From Hydractinia symbiolongicarpus (taxonomy: Eukaryota > Cnidaria > Hydrozoa > Anthoathecata > Hydractiniidae), in assembly GCF_029227915.1 (NCBI RefSeq), contig NC_079887.1, positions 1,550,001 through 1,614,000 of the forward strand: a stretch of 64,000 nt of DNA. Direction: 5' to 3'. Position 1 is the first letter of the stretch. Each line of letters starts with the position of its first letter. Below are positions 34,617 to 46,480 of the stretch, one piece after another. The position numbers and the translations under genes are program-made. The notes beneath the pieces are model-generated. The model did no database searches and was not told where the DNA came from. It saw only the letters and a program-made list of their open reading frames with translations.

Positions 34617-36640
34617 ATAAGACTTGTAGTTTTTAAAAATGTTTTCATTTTTGATGAAACGCTTATTAAAGGAAGTTTAATCACCGGCAAACGAAAACCC
34701 GCGATTTCCCGTTAATCTCGGCTTCGCCCGTATAGTCAAAAGTATACAAAGAAAGTACCCAGGGAGTAAACTCATTTCCCGAACGATTTTTTAAATTATT
34801 TTTTCACCACTAAAACCCATGAGACTTATAGTTTTAAAAAATGTTTTCATTTTTGATGAGACGCTGAAAAAAAGAAGTTAAATCGCCGGCAAACAAAAAC
34901 CCGCCATTTCCCGTAAACCCCTGACTCGGCCCGTATAGTCAAAAGTATACAAAAAAATTACCCAGGGAGTAAACTCATTTTCCGAACGATTTTTTAAATT
35001 ATTTTTTCACCATTACAACGCATGAGACTTGTAGTTTTTAAAAATGTTTTCATTTTAGATGAGACGCTGAATAAAATAATTTTTATCGCCGGCAAACGAA
35101 AACCCGCGACTTCCCGTAAATCCCGGACTCGGCCCGTATAGTCAAAAGTATACAAAGAAAGTACCCAGGGAGTAAACTCATTTCCCGAACGATTTTTTAA
35201 ATTATATTTTCACCACTAAAACGCATGAGACTTGTAGTTTTTAAAAATGTTTTCATTTTTGATGAGACGCTGAATGAAAGAAGTTTAATCGCCGGCAAAC
35301 GAAAACCTGCGATTTCCCGTAAATCCCGGACTCGGCCCGTATAGTCAACAGTATACAAAGAAAGTACCCAGGGGGTAAACTCATTTCCCGAACGATTTTT
35401 TAAATTATTATTTCACCACTAAAGCCCATGAGACTTGTAGTTTTTAAAAATGTTTTCATTTTTGATGAGACGCTGAATAAAAGAAGTTTAATCGCCGGCA
35501 AACGAAAACCCGCCATTTCCCGTAAACCCTGGACTCGGCCTGTTTAATCAAAAGTATACAAAGAAAGTACCCAGGGAGTAAACTCATTTCCCGAACGATT
35601 TTTTAAATTATTCTTTCACCACTAAAACGCATGAGACTTGTAGTTTTCAAAAATGTTTTCATTTTTGATGAGACGCTGTATAAAAGAAGTTTAATCGCCG
35701 GCAAACGAAAATCCGCCATTTCCCGTAAACCCCGGACTCGACCCGCATAGTCAAAAGTATACAAGGAAAGTACCCAGGGAGAAACTCATTTCCCGAACGA
35801 TTTTTTAAATTATTTTTTCACCACTAAAACGCATGAGACTTGTATTTTCAAAAATGTTTTCATTTTTGATGAGACGCTGAATGAAAGAAGTTTAATCGCC
35901 GGCAAACGAAAACCTGCGATTTTCCGTAAATCCCGGACTCGGCCCGTATAGTCAAAAGTCTACAAAGAAAGTACCCAGGGGGTAAACTCATTTCCCGAAC
36001 GATTTTTTAAATTATTATTTCACCACTAAAGCCCATGAGACTTGTAGTTTTTAAAAATGTTTTCATTTTTGATGAGACGCTGAATAAAAGAGTTTAATCG
36101 CCGGCAAACGAAAACCCGCCATTTCCCGTAAACCCTGGACTCGGCCTGTTTAATCAAAAGTATACAAAGAAAGTACCCAGGGAGTAAACTCATTTCCCGA
36201 ACGATTTTTTAAATTATTTTTTCACCACTAAAACGCATGAGACTTGTAGTTTTCAAAAATGTATTCATTTTTGATGAGACGCTGTATAAAAGAAGTTTAA
36301 TCGCCGGCAAACGAAAACCCGCCATTTTCCGTAAACCCCGGACTCGGCCGCATAGTCAAAAGTATACTAAGAAAGTACCCAGGGGGTAAACTCATTTCCC
36401 GAACGATTTTTTAAATTATTATTTCACCACTAAAGCCCATGAGACTTGTAGTTTTTAAAAATGTTTTCATTTTTGATGAGACGCTGAACAAAAGAGTTTA
36501 ATCGCCGGCAAACGAAAACCCGCCATTTCCCGTAAACCCTGGACTCGGCCTGTTTAATCAAAAGTATACAAAGAAAGTACCCAGGGAGTAAACTCATTTC
36601 CTGAACGATTTTTTAAATTATTTTTTCACCACTAAAACGC
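34617..36640. repeat. J-K-L HOR copy 2 (partial) and T/M monomers
   Basis: J-K-L and the GTCAACAG unit repeat 31,982-32,760 up to about 35,400. Two further monomers are then interposed before the TTGTATTTTC unit, so the offset steps from 2635 to 3040. T units (GGCCTGTTTAATC) occur near 35,540, 36,140 and 36,550. One M-like unit has lost bases (CGGCCGCATAG). Confidence 0.75.
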
Positions 36641-38059
36641 ATGAGACTTGTAGTTTTCAAAAATGTATTCATTTTTGATGAGACGCTGTATAAAAGAAGT
36701 TTAATCGCCGGCAAACGAAAACCCGCCATTTTCCGTAAACCCCGGACTCGGCCCGCATAGTCAAAAGTATACAAGGAAAGTACCCTGGGAGTAAACTCAT
36801 TTCCCAAACGATTTTTTAAATTATTATTTCACCACTAAAGCCCATGAGACTTGTAGTTTTTAAAAATGTTTTCATTTTTGATGAGACGCTTAATGAAAGT
36901 GGTTTAATCGCCAGCAAACGAAAACCCGCGATTTCCCGTAAATCCCGGGCTTGGCCCGTATAGTCGAATGTTTACAAAGAAAGTACCCTGTGAGTAAACT
37001 CATTTTCTAAACGATTTTTTAAATTATCTTTTCACCACTAAAACGCATGAGACTTGTAGTTTTCAAAAATGTTTTCATTTTTGATGAGACGCTGAATAAA
37101 AGAAGTTTAATCGCCGGGAAACGAAAACCCGCCATTTCCCGTAAACCCCGGACTCGACCCGTATAGTCAAAAGTATACAGAGAAAGTACCCAGGGAGTAA
37201 ACTCATTTCCCGAACGATTTTTTATATTATTTTTTTACCACTAAACGCATGAGACTTGTAGTTTTTAAAAATGTTTTCATTTTTGATGAGACGCTGAATA
37301 AAAGAGGTTTAATCACCGGCAAACGAAAACCCGCGATTTCCCGTAAATCCCGGGCTTGGCCCGTATAGTCGAATGTATACAAAGAAAGTACCCAGGGAGT
37401 AAACTAATTTCCCAAGCGTTTTTTTAAATTATTATTTCACCACTAAAGCCCATGAGACTTGTAGTTTTCAAAAATGTTTTCATTTTTGATGAGACGCTGA
37501 AAAAAAGAAGTTTAATCGCCTGCAAACGAAAACCTGCGATTTCCCGTAAATCCCGGGCTTGGCCCGTATAGTCGAATGTATACAAAGAAAGTACCCAGAG
37601 AGTAAACTCATTTCCCGAACGATTTTTTAAATTATTCTTTCACCACTAAAACGCATGAGACTTGTAGTTTTCAAAAATGTTTTCATTTTTGATGAGACGC
37701 TGTATAAAAGAAGTTTAATCGCCGGCAAACGAAAATCCGCCATTTCCCGTAAATCCCGGACTCGGCCCGTATAGTCAAAAGTATACAAAGAAAGTACCCA
37801 GGGGGTAAACTCATTTCCCGAACGATTTTTTAAATTATTATTTCACCACTAAAGCCCATGAGACTTGTAGTTTTTAAAAATGTTTTCATTTTTGATGAGA
37901 CGGTGAATAAAAGAGTTTAATCGCCGGCAAACGAAAACCCGCCATTTCCCGTAAACCCTGGACTCGGCCTGTTTAATCAAAAGTATACAAAGAAAGTACC
38001 CAGGGAGTAAACTCATTTCCCGAACGATTTTTTAAATTATTTTTTCACCACTAAAACGC
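36641..38059. repeat. M-V-A-... segment, copy 2 (1419 bp, seven monomers)
   Basis: Copy of 33,198-34,520 at +3443, ending with a T unit. The next M begins at 38,060, so the seven-monomer period here is 1419 bp. Confidence 0.8.
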
Positions 38060-38859
38060 ATGAGACTTGTAGTTTTCAAAAATGTATTCATTTTTAATGA
38101 GACGCTGTATAAAAGAAGTTTAATCGCCGGCAAACGAAAACCCGCCATTTTCCGTAAACCCCGGACTCGGCCCGCATAGTCAAAAGTATACAAAGAAAGT
38201 ACCCTGGGAGTAAACTCATTTCCCAAACGATTTTTTAAATTATTATTTCACCACTAAAGCCCATGAGACTTGTAGTTTTTAAAAATGTTTTCATTTTTGA
38301 TGAGACGCTGAATAAAAGAAGTTTAATCGCCGGGAAACGAAAACCCGCCATTTCCGGTAAACTCCGGACTCGACCCGTATAGTCAAAAGTATACAGAGAA
38401 AGTACCCAGGGAGTAAACTCATTTCCCAAACGATTTTTTATATTATTTTTTTACCACTAAACGCATGAGACTTGTAGTTTTCAAAAATATTTTCATATTT
38501 GATGGGACTCTGAATAAAAGAAGTTTAATCGCCGGCAAACGAAGATCCGCGATTTCCCGTAAATCCTGGACTCGGCCCGTATAGTCAAAAGTATACAAAG
38601 AAAGTACCCTGTGAGTAAACTCATTTCCTGAACGATTTTTTAAATTATTTTTTCACCACTAAAACGCATGAGACTTGTAGTTTTCAAAAATGTTTTCATT
38701 TTTGATGAGACGCTGAATAAAAGAAGTTTAATCGCCGACAAACGAAAACCTGCGATTTCCCGTAAATCCCGGACTCGGCCCGTATAGTAAAGAAAGTACC
38801 CGGGATGTAAACTCATTTCCCGAACGATTTTTTAAATTATTATTTCACCACTAAAACCC
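38060..38859. repeat. M-A-X-S block
   Basis: M with TTTTAATGAG, A with CGCCGGGAAACG and TTTCCGGTAAACTCC, X with GGGACTCTG, and S with CGCCGACAAACG. It marks the end of the T/M/J domain; none of those markers appears to the right. Confidence 0.75.
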
Positions 38860-41069
38860 ATGAGACTTATAGTTTTTAAAAATGATTTCATTTTTGATGA
38901 GACGCTGAAAAAAAGATGTTAAATCGCCGGCAAACGAAAACCCGCCATTTCCCGGAAACCCCTGACTCGGCCCGTATAGTCAAAAGTATACTAAGAAATT
39001 ACCCAGGGAGTAAACTCATTTTCCGAACGATTTTTTAAATTATTTTTTCACCACTACAACGCATGAGACTTGTAGTTTTTAAAAATGTTTTCATTTTTGA
39101 TGAGACGCTGAATAAAAGAAGTTTAATCGCCGGCAAACGAAAACCTGCGATTTCTCGTAAATCCCGGACTCGGCCCGTATAGTCAAAAGTATACAAAGAA
39201 AGTACCCAGGGTGTAAACTCATTTCCCGAACGATTTTTTAAATTATTATTTCACCACTAAAGCCCATGAGACTTGTAGTTTTTAAAAATGTTTTCATTTT
39301 TGATGAGACGCTGAATAAAAGAAGTTTAAACGCCGGCAAACGAAAACCCGCCATTTCCCGTAAACCCCTGACTCGGCCCGTATAGTCAAAAGTATAAAAA
39401 GAAATTACCCAGGGAGTAAACTCATTTTCCGAACGATTTTTTAAATTATTTTTTCACCACTAAAACGCATGAGACTTGTAGTTTTTAAAAATGTTTTCAT
39501 TTTTGATGAGACGCTGAATAAAAGAAGTTTAATCGCCGGCAAACGAAAACCCGCGATTTCCCGTAAATCCCGGACTCGGCCCGTATTGTCAAAAGTGTAC
39601 AAAGAAAGTACCCAGGGAGTAAACTCATTTCCCGAACGATTTTTTAAATTATTTTTTCACCACTAAAACGCATGAGACTTGTAGTTTTCAAAAATGTTTT
39701 CATTTTTGATGAGACGCTGAATAAAAGAAGTTTTATCGCCGGCAAACGAAAACCTGCGATTTCCGTAAATCCTGGACTTGGCCCGTATAGTAAAGAAAGT
39801 ACCCGGGATGTAAACTCATTTCCCGAACGATTTTTTAAATTATTATTTCACCACTAAAACCCATGAGACTTATAGTTTTTAAAAATGTTTTCATTTTTGA
39901 TGAGACGCTGAATAAAAGAAGTTTAATCGCCGGCAAACGAAAACCCGCCATTTCCCGTAAACCCCGGACTCGGCCCGTATAGTCAAAAGTATACAAAGAA
40001 ATTACCCAGGGAGTAAACTTATTTTTCGAAAGATTTTTTAAATTATTTTTTCACCACTACAACGCATGAGACTTGTAGTTTTTAAAAATGTTTTCTTTTT
40101 TGATGAGACGCTGAAAAAAAGAAGTTAAATCGCCGGGAAACGAAAACCCGCCATTTCCCGTAAACCCATGACTCGGCCCGTATAGTCAAAAGTATACAAA
40201 GAAATTACCCAGGGAGTAAACTCATTTCCAAAACGATTTTTTAAATTATCTTTTCACCACTAAAACGCATGAGACTTGTAGTTTTCAAAAATGTTTTCAT
40301 TTTTGATGAGACGCTGAATAAAAGAAGTTTAATCGCCGGCAAACGAAAACCCGCGATTTCCCGTAAATCACGGGCTTTGCCCGTATAGTCGAATGTATAC
40401 AAAGAAAGTACCCTGTGAGTAAACTCATTTCCCGAACGATTTTTTAAATTATTTTTTTACCACTAAAACGCATGAGACTTGTAGTTTTCAAAAATGTTTT
40501 CATTTTTGATGAGACGCTGAATAAAAGAAGTTTAATCGCCGGCAAACGAAAACCTGCGATTTCCCGTAAATCCCGGACTCGGCCTGTATAGTAAAGAAAG
40601 TACCCGGGATGTAAACTCATTTCCCGAACGATTTTTTAAATTATTATTGTACCACTAAAACCCATGAGACTTATAGTTTTTAAAAATGTTTTCATTTTTG
40701 ATGAGACGCTGAAGAAAAGAAGTTAAATCGCCGGCAAACGAAAACCCGCCATTTCCCGTAAACCCATGACTCGGCCCGTACAGTCAAAAGTATACAAAGA
40801 AAGTACCCAGGGAGTAAACTCATTTCCCGAACGATTTTTTAAATTATTTTTTCACCACTAAAACCCATGAGACTTATAGTTTTTAAAAATGTTTTCATTT
40901 TTGATGAGACGCTGAAGAAAAGAAGTTAAATCGCCGGCAAACGAAAACCCGCCATTTCCCGTAAACCCATGACTCGGCCCGTATAGTCAAAAGTATACAA
41001 AGAAATTACCCAGGGAGTAAACTCATTTTCCGAACGATTTTTTAAATTATTATTTCACCACTAAAACCC
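38860..41069. repeat. 11-monomer HOR copy 1 (2210 bp)
   Basis: Opens with K carrying AAAATGATTTCATTTTTG, then A-like units, an A' with AAAGTGTACAAAG (39,469), S (39,672), A, K with TTCTTTTTTG, an ATCACGGGCTTTGCCCG unit, S with TATTGTACC, and two K with CTGAAGAAAAG. It is repeated directly from 41,070. Confidence 0.9.
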
Positions 41070-43076
41070 ATGAGACTTATAGTTTTTAAAAATGATTTCA
41101 TTTTTGATGAGACGCTGAAAAAAAGAAGTTAAATCGCCGGCAAACGAAAACCCGCCATTTCCCGGAAACCCCTGACTCGGCCCGTATAGTCAAAAGTATA
41201 CTAAGAAATTACCCAGGGAGTAAACTCATTTTCCGAACGATTTTTTAAATTATTTTTTCACCACTACAACGCATGAGACTTGTAGTTTTTAAAAATGTTT
41301 TCATTTTTGATGAGACGCTGAATAAAAGAAGTTTAATCGCCGGCAAACGAAAACCCGCCATTTCCCGTAAACCCCTGACTCGGCCCGTATAGTCAAAAGT
41401 ATAAAAAGAAATTACCCAGGGAGTAAACTCATTTTCCGAACGATTTTTTAAATTATTTTTTCACCACTAAAACGCATGAGACTTGTAGTTTTTAAAAATG
41501 TTTTCATTTTTGATGAGACGCTGAATAAAAGAAGTTTAATCGCCGGCAAACGAAAACCCGCGATTTCCCGTAAATCCCGGACTCGGCCCGTATTGTCAAA
41601 AGTGTACAAAGAAAGTACCCAGGGAGTAAACTCATTTCCCGAACGATTTTTTAAATTATTTTTTCACCACTAAAACGCATGAGACTTGTAGTTTTCAAAA
41701 ATGTTTTCATTTTTGATGAGACGCTGAATAAAAGAAGTTTTATCGCCGGCAAACGAAAACCTGCGATTTCCGTAAATCCTGGACTCGGCCCGTATAGTAA
41801 AGAAAGTACCCGGGATGTAAACTCATTTCCCGAACGATTTTTTAAATTATTATTTCACCACTAAAACCCATGAGACTTATAGTTTTTAAAAATGTTTTCA
41901 TTTTTGATGAGACGCTGAATAAAAGAAGTTTAATCTCCGGCAAACGAAAACCCGCCATTTCCCGTAAACCCCGGACTCGGCCCGTATAGTCAAAAGTATA
42001 CAAAGAAATTACCCAGGGAGTAAACTTATTTTTCGAATGATTTTTTAAATTATTTTTTCACCACTACAACGCATGAGACTTGTAGTTTTTAAAAATGTTT
42101 TCTTTTTTGATGAGACGCTGAAAAAAAGAAGTTAAATCGCCGGGAAACGAAAACCCGCCATTTCCCGTAAACCCATGACTCGGCCCGTATAGTCAAAAGT
42201 ATACAAAGAAATTACCCAGGGAGTAAACTCATTTCCAAAACGATTTTTTAAATTATCTTTTCACCACTAAAACGCATGAGACTTGTAGTTTTCAAAAATG
42301 TTTTCATTTTTGATGAGAGGCTGAATAAAAGAAGTTTAATCGCCGGCAAACGAAAACCCGTGATTTCCCGTAAATCACGGGCTTTGCCCGTATAGTCGAA
42401 TGTATACAAAGAAAGTACCCTGTGAGTAAACTCATTTCCCGAACGATTTTTTAAATTATTTTTTTACCACTAAAACGCATGAGACTTGTAGTTTTCAAAA
42501 ATGTTTTCATTTTTGATGAGACGCTGAATAAAAGAAGTTTAATCGCCGGCAAACGAAAACCTGCGATTTCCCGTAAATCCCGGACTCGGCCTGTATAGTA
42601 AAGAAAGTACCCGGGATGTAAACTCATTTCCCGAACGATTTTTTAAATTATTATTGTACCACTAAAACCCATGAGACTTATAGTTTTTAAAATTGTTTTC
42701 ATTTTTGATGAGACGCTGAAGAAAAGAAGTTAAATCGCCGGCAAACGAAAACCCGCCATTTCCCGTAAACCCATGACTCGGCCCGTACAGTCAAAAGTAT
42801 ACAAAGAAAGTACCCAGGGAGTAAACTCATTTCCCGAACGATTTTTTAAATTATTTTTTCACCACTAAAACCCATGAGACTTATAGTTTTTAAAAATGTT
42901 TTCATTTTTGATGAGACGCTGAAGAAAAGAAGTTAAATCGCCGGCAAAAGAAAACCCGCCATTTCCCGTAAACCCATGACTCGGCCCGTATAGTCAAAAG
43001 TATACAAAGAAATTACCCAGGGAGTAAACTCATTTTCCGAACGATTTTTTAAATTATTTTTTCACAAATACAACGC
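41070..43076. repeat. 10-monomer HOR copy 2 (2007 bp)
   Basis: Same order as 38,860-41,069 with one monomer missing. The 41,273 unit has the left part of the 39,063 unit and the right part of the 39,266 unit (CCCCTGACTCGG, GTATAAAAAG). After that the offset is constant at 2007 bp and differences are few (CTTGG/CTCGG near 39,780/41,787; CGCCGG/CTCCGG near 41,935). Confidence 0.9.
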
Positions 43077-43279
43077 ATGAGACTTGTAGTTTTTAAAAAT
43101 GTTTTCATTTTTGATGAGACGCTGAATAAAAGAAGTTTAATCGCCGGCAAACGAAAACCCGCCATTTCCCGTAAACCCCGGACTCGGCCCGTACAGTCAA
43201 AAGTATACAAAGAGAGTACCCAGGGAGTAAACTTATTTTTCGAATGATTTTTTAAATTATTTTTTCACCACTAAAACCC
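42874..43279. repeat. Two-monomer tandem duplication, copy 1 (406 bp)
   Basis: K (GAAGAAAAG, CGGCAAAAGAAAACC, ending TTCACAAATACAACGC) plus A (GTACAGTC, AAAGAGAGTACC). Repeated at once from 43,280. Confidence 0.9.
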
Positions 43280-43685
43280 ATGAGACTTATAGTTTTTAAA
43301 AATGTTTTCATTTTTGATGAGACGGTGAAGAAAAGAAGTTAAATCGCCGGCAAAAGAAAACCCGCCATTTCCCGTAAACCCATGACTCGGCCCGTATAGT
43401 CAAAAGTATACAAAGAAATTACCCAGGGAGTAAACTCATTTTCCGAACGATTTTTTAAATTATTTTTTCACAAATACAACGCATGAGACTTGTAGTTTTT
43501 AAAAATGTTTTCATTTTTGATGAGACGCTGAATAAAAGAAGTTTAATCGCCGGCAAACGAAAACCCGCCATTTCCCGTAAACCCCGGACTCGGCCCGTAC
43601 AGTCAAAAGTATACAAAGAGAGTACCCAGGAAGTAAACTCATTTTCCGAACGATTTTTTAAATTATTTTTTCACCACTACAACGC
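43280..43685. repeat. Two-monomer tandem duplication, copy 2 (406 bp)
   Basis: Second copy, with GACGGTGAAG and CCAGGAAG. The copy-1 A unit ends CTTATTTTTCGAATG while this one ends CTCATTTTCCGAACG. The copy-1 ending matches the unit near 42,025, so the tail of one of them was exchanged. Confidence 0.9.
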
Positions 43686-45680
43686 ATGAGACTTGTAGTT
43701 TTCAAAAATGTTTTCATTTTTGATGAGACGCTTAATGAAAGTGGTTTAATCGCCAGCAAACGAAAACCCGCGATTTCCCGTAAATCCCGGGCTTCGCCCG
43801 TATAGTCGAACGTTTACAAAGAAAGTACCCTGTAAGTAAACTCATTTCCAAAACGATTTTTTAAATTAACTTTTCACAACTGCAACGCACGAGACTTGTA
43901 GTTTTTAAAAATGTTTTCATTTTTGATGAGACGCTTAATGAAAGTGGTTTAATCGCCAGCAAACGAAAACCCGCGATTTCCCGTAAATCCCGGACTCGGC
44001 CCGTATAGTAAAGGAAGTACCCGGGATGTAAACTCATTTCCTGAACGATTTTTTAAAATATTTTTTCACCACTAAAACGCATGAGACTTGTAGTTTTCAA
44101 AAATGTTTTCATTTTTGATGAGACGCTGAATAAAAGAAGTTTAATCGCCGGCAAACAAAAACCTGCGATTTCCCGTAAATCCCGGACTCGGCCCGTATAG
44201 CAAAGAAAGTACCCGGGATGTAAACTCATTTCCCGAACGATTTTTTAAATTATTATTTCACCACTAAAACCCATGAGACTTATAGTTTTTAAAAATGTTT
44301 TCATTTTTGATGAGACGCTGAATAAAAGAAGTTTAATCGCCGGCAAACGAAAACCCGCCATTTCCCGTAAACCCCGGACTCGGCCCTTATAGTCAAAAGT
44401 ATACAAAGAAAGTACCCAGGGAATAAACTCATTTTCCGAACGATTTTTTAAATTATTTTTTCACCACTACAACGCATGAGACTTGTAGTTTTCAAAAATG
44501 TCTTCATTTTTGATGAGACGCTGAATAAAAGAAGTTTATTCGCACTCAAACGAAAATCTGCGATTTACCGTAAATCCCGGGCTTGGCCGTATAGTCAAAA
44601 GTATACAAAGAAAGTACCCAGGGAGTAAACTCATTTCCCGAACGATTTTTTAAATTATTTTTTCACAACTACAACGCATGAGACTTGTAGTTTTTAAAAA
44701 TGTTTTCATTTTTGATGAGACGCTGAATAAAAGAAGTTTAATCGCCGGCAAACAAAAACCCGCCATTTCCCGTAAACCCCGGACTCGGCCCGTATAGTCA
44801 AAAGTATACAAAGAAAGTACCCAGGGAGTAAACTCATTTTCCGAACGATTTTTTAAATTATTTTTTCACCACTACAACGCATGAGACTTGTAGTTTTCAA
44901 AAATGTTTTCATTTTTGATGAGACGCTGAATAAAAGAAGTTTAATCGCCGGCAAACAAAAACCCGCCATTTCCCGTAAACCCCGGACTCGGCCCGTATAG
45001 TCCAAAGTATACAAAGAAAGTACCCAGGGAGTAAACTCATTTTCTGAACGATTTTTTAAATTGTTTTTTCACCACTAAAACGCATGAGACTTGTTATTTT
45101 TTAAAAATGTTTTCATATTTGATGAGACGCTTAATGAAAGAGGTTTAATCGCCGGCAAACGAAATCACGCGATTTCCCGTAAATCCCGGGTTGGCCCGTA
45201 TAGTCGAATGTATACAAAGAAAGTACCTAGGGAGTAAACTCATTTCCCGAACGATTTTTTAATTTTGTTTTTCACCACTAAAACGCATGAGACTTGTAGT
45301 TTTTAAAAATATTTTCATTTTTGATGAGACGCTGAATAAAAGAAGTTTAATCGCCGGCAAACGAAAACCTGCGATTTCCGTAAATCCCGGACTCGGCCCG
45401 TATAGTAAAGAAAGTACCCGGGATGTAAACTCATTTCCCGAACGATTTTTTAAATTATTATTTCACCACTAAAACCCATGAGACTTATAGTTTTTAAAAA
45501 TGTTTTCACTTTTGATGAGACGCTGAATAAAAGAAGTTTAATCGCCGGCAAACGGAAACCCGCCATTTCCCGTAAACCCCGGACTCGGCCCGTATAGTCA
45601 AAAGTATACAAAGAAATTACCCAGGGAGTAAACTCATTTTCCGAACGATTTTTTAAATTCTTTTTTCACCACTAAAACGC
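43686..45680. repeat. Irregular block V-V/S-S-A-Q-A-A-G-S-A
   Basis: Ten monomers, less regular than the flanks. Features: a V unit with TCGAACGTTTAC, a V/S hybrid (V left end, GTATAGTAAAGG right end) near 43,890-44,080, the GTATAGCAAAG variant of S near 44,200, Q near 44,530, and a G unit with TTGTTATTTTTT near 45,090. Confidence 0.7.
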
Positions 45681-46480
45681 ATGAGACTTGTAGTTTCCAA
45701 AAATGTTTTCATATTTGATGAGACGCTTAATGAAAGAGGTTTAATCGCCGGCAAACGAAATCCCGCGATTTCCCGTAAATCCCGGGCTTGGCCCGTATAG
45801 TCGAATGTATACAAAGAAAGTACCTAGGGAGTAAACTCATTTCTCGAACGATTTTTTAATTTTTTTTTTCACCACTAAAACGCATGAGACTTGTAGTTTT
45901 TAAAAATGTTTTCATTTTTGATGAGACGCTGAATAAAAGAAGTTTAATCGCCGGCAAACGAAAACCTGCGATTTCCGTAAATCCCGGACTCGGCCCGTAT
46001 AGTAAAGAAAGTACCCGGGATGTAAACTCATTTACCGAACGATTTTTTAAATTATTATTTCACCACTAAAACCCATGAGACTTATAGTTTTTAAAAATGT
46101 TTTCATTTTTGATGAGACGCTGAATAAAAGAAGTTTAATCGCCGGCAAACGGAAACCCGCCATTTCCCGTAAACCCCGGACTCGGCCCGTATAGTCAAAA
46201 GTATACAAAGAAATTACCCAGGGAGTAAACTCATTTTCCGAACGATTTTTAAAATTCTTTTTTCACCACTACAACGCATGAGACTTGTAGTTTTCAAAAA
46301 TGTTTTCATTTTTGATGAGACGCTGAATAAAAGAAGTTTATTCGCACTCAAACGAAAATCCGCGATTTCCCGTAAATCCCGGACTCGGCCCGAATAGTCC
46401 AAAGTATACAAAGAAAGTACCCAGGGAGTAAACTCATTTTCCGAACGATTTTTTAAAGTATTTTTTCACCACTAAAACGC
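45681..46480. repeat. Four-monomer block G-S-A-Q (800 bp)
   Basis: G begins ATGAGACTTGTAGTTTCC (private CC), S is 191 bp with TTTACCGAACG, A has CGGAAACCC, Q has GCCCGAATAG. The G marker recurs at +800 (46,481). The preceding G-S-A set from about 45,080 is an earlier copy with S at 45,287 and 45,884, 597 bp apart. Confidence 0.8.
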
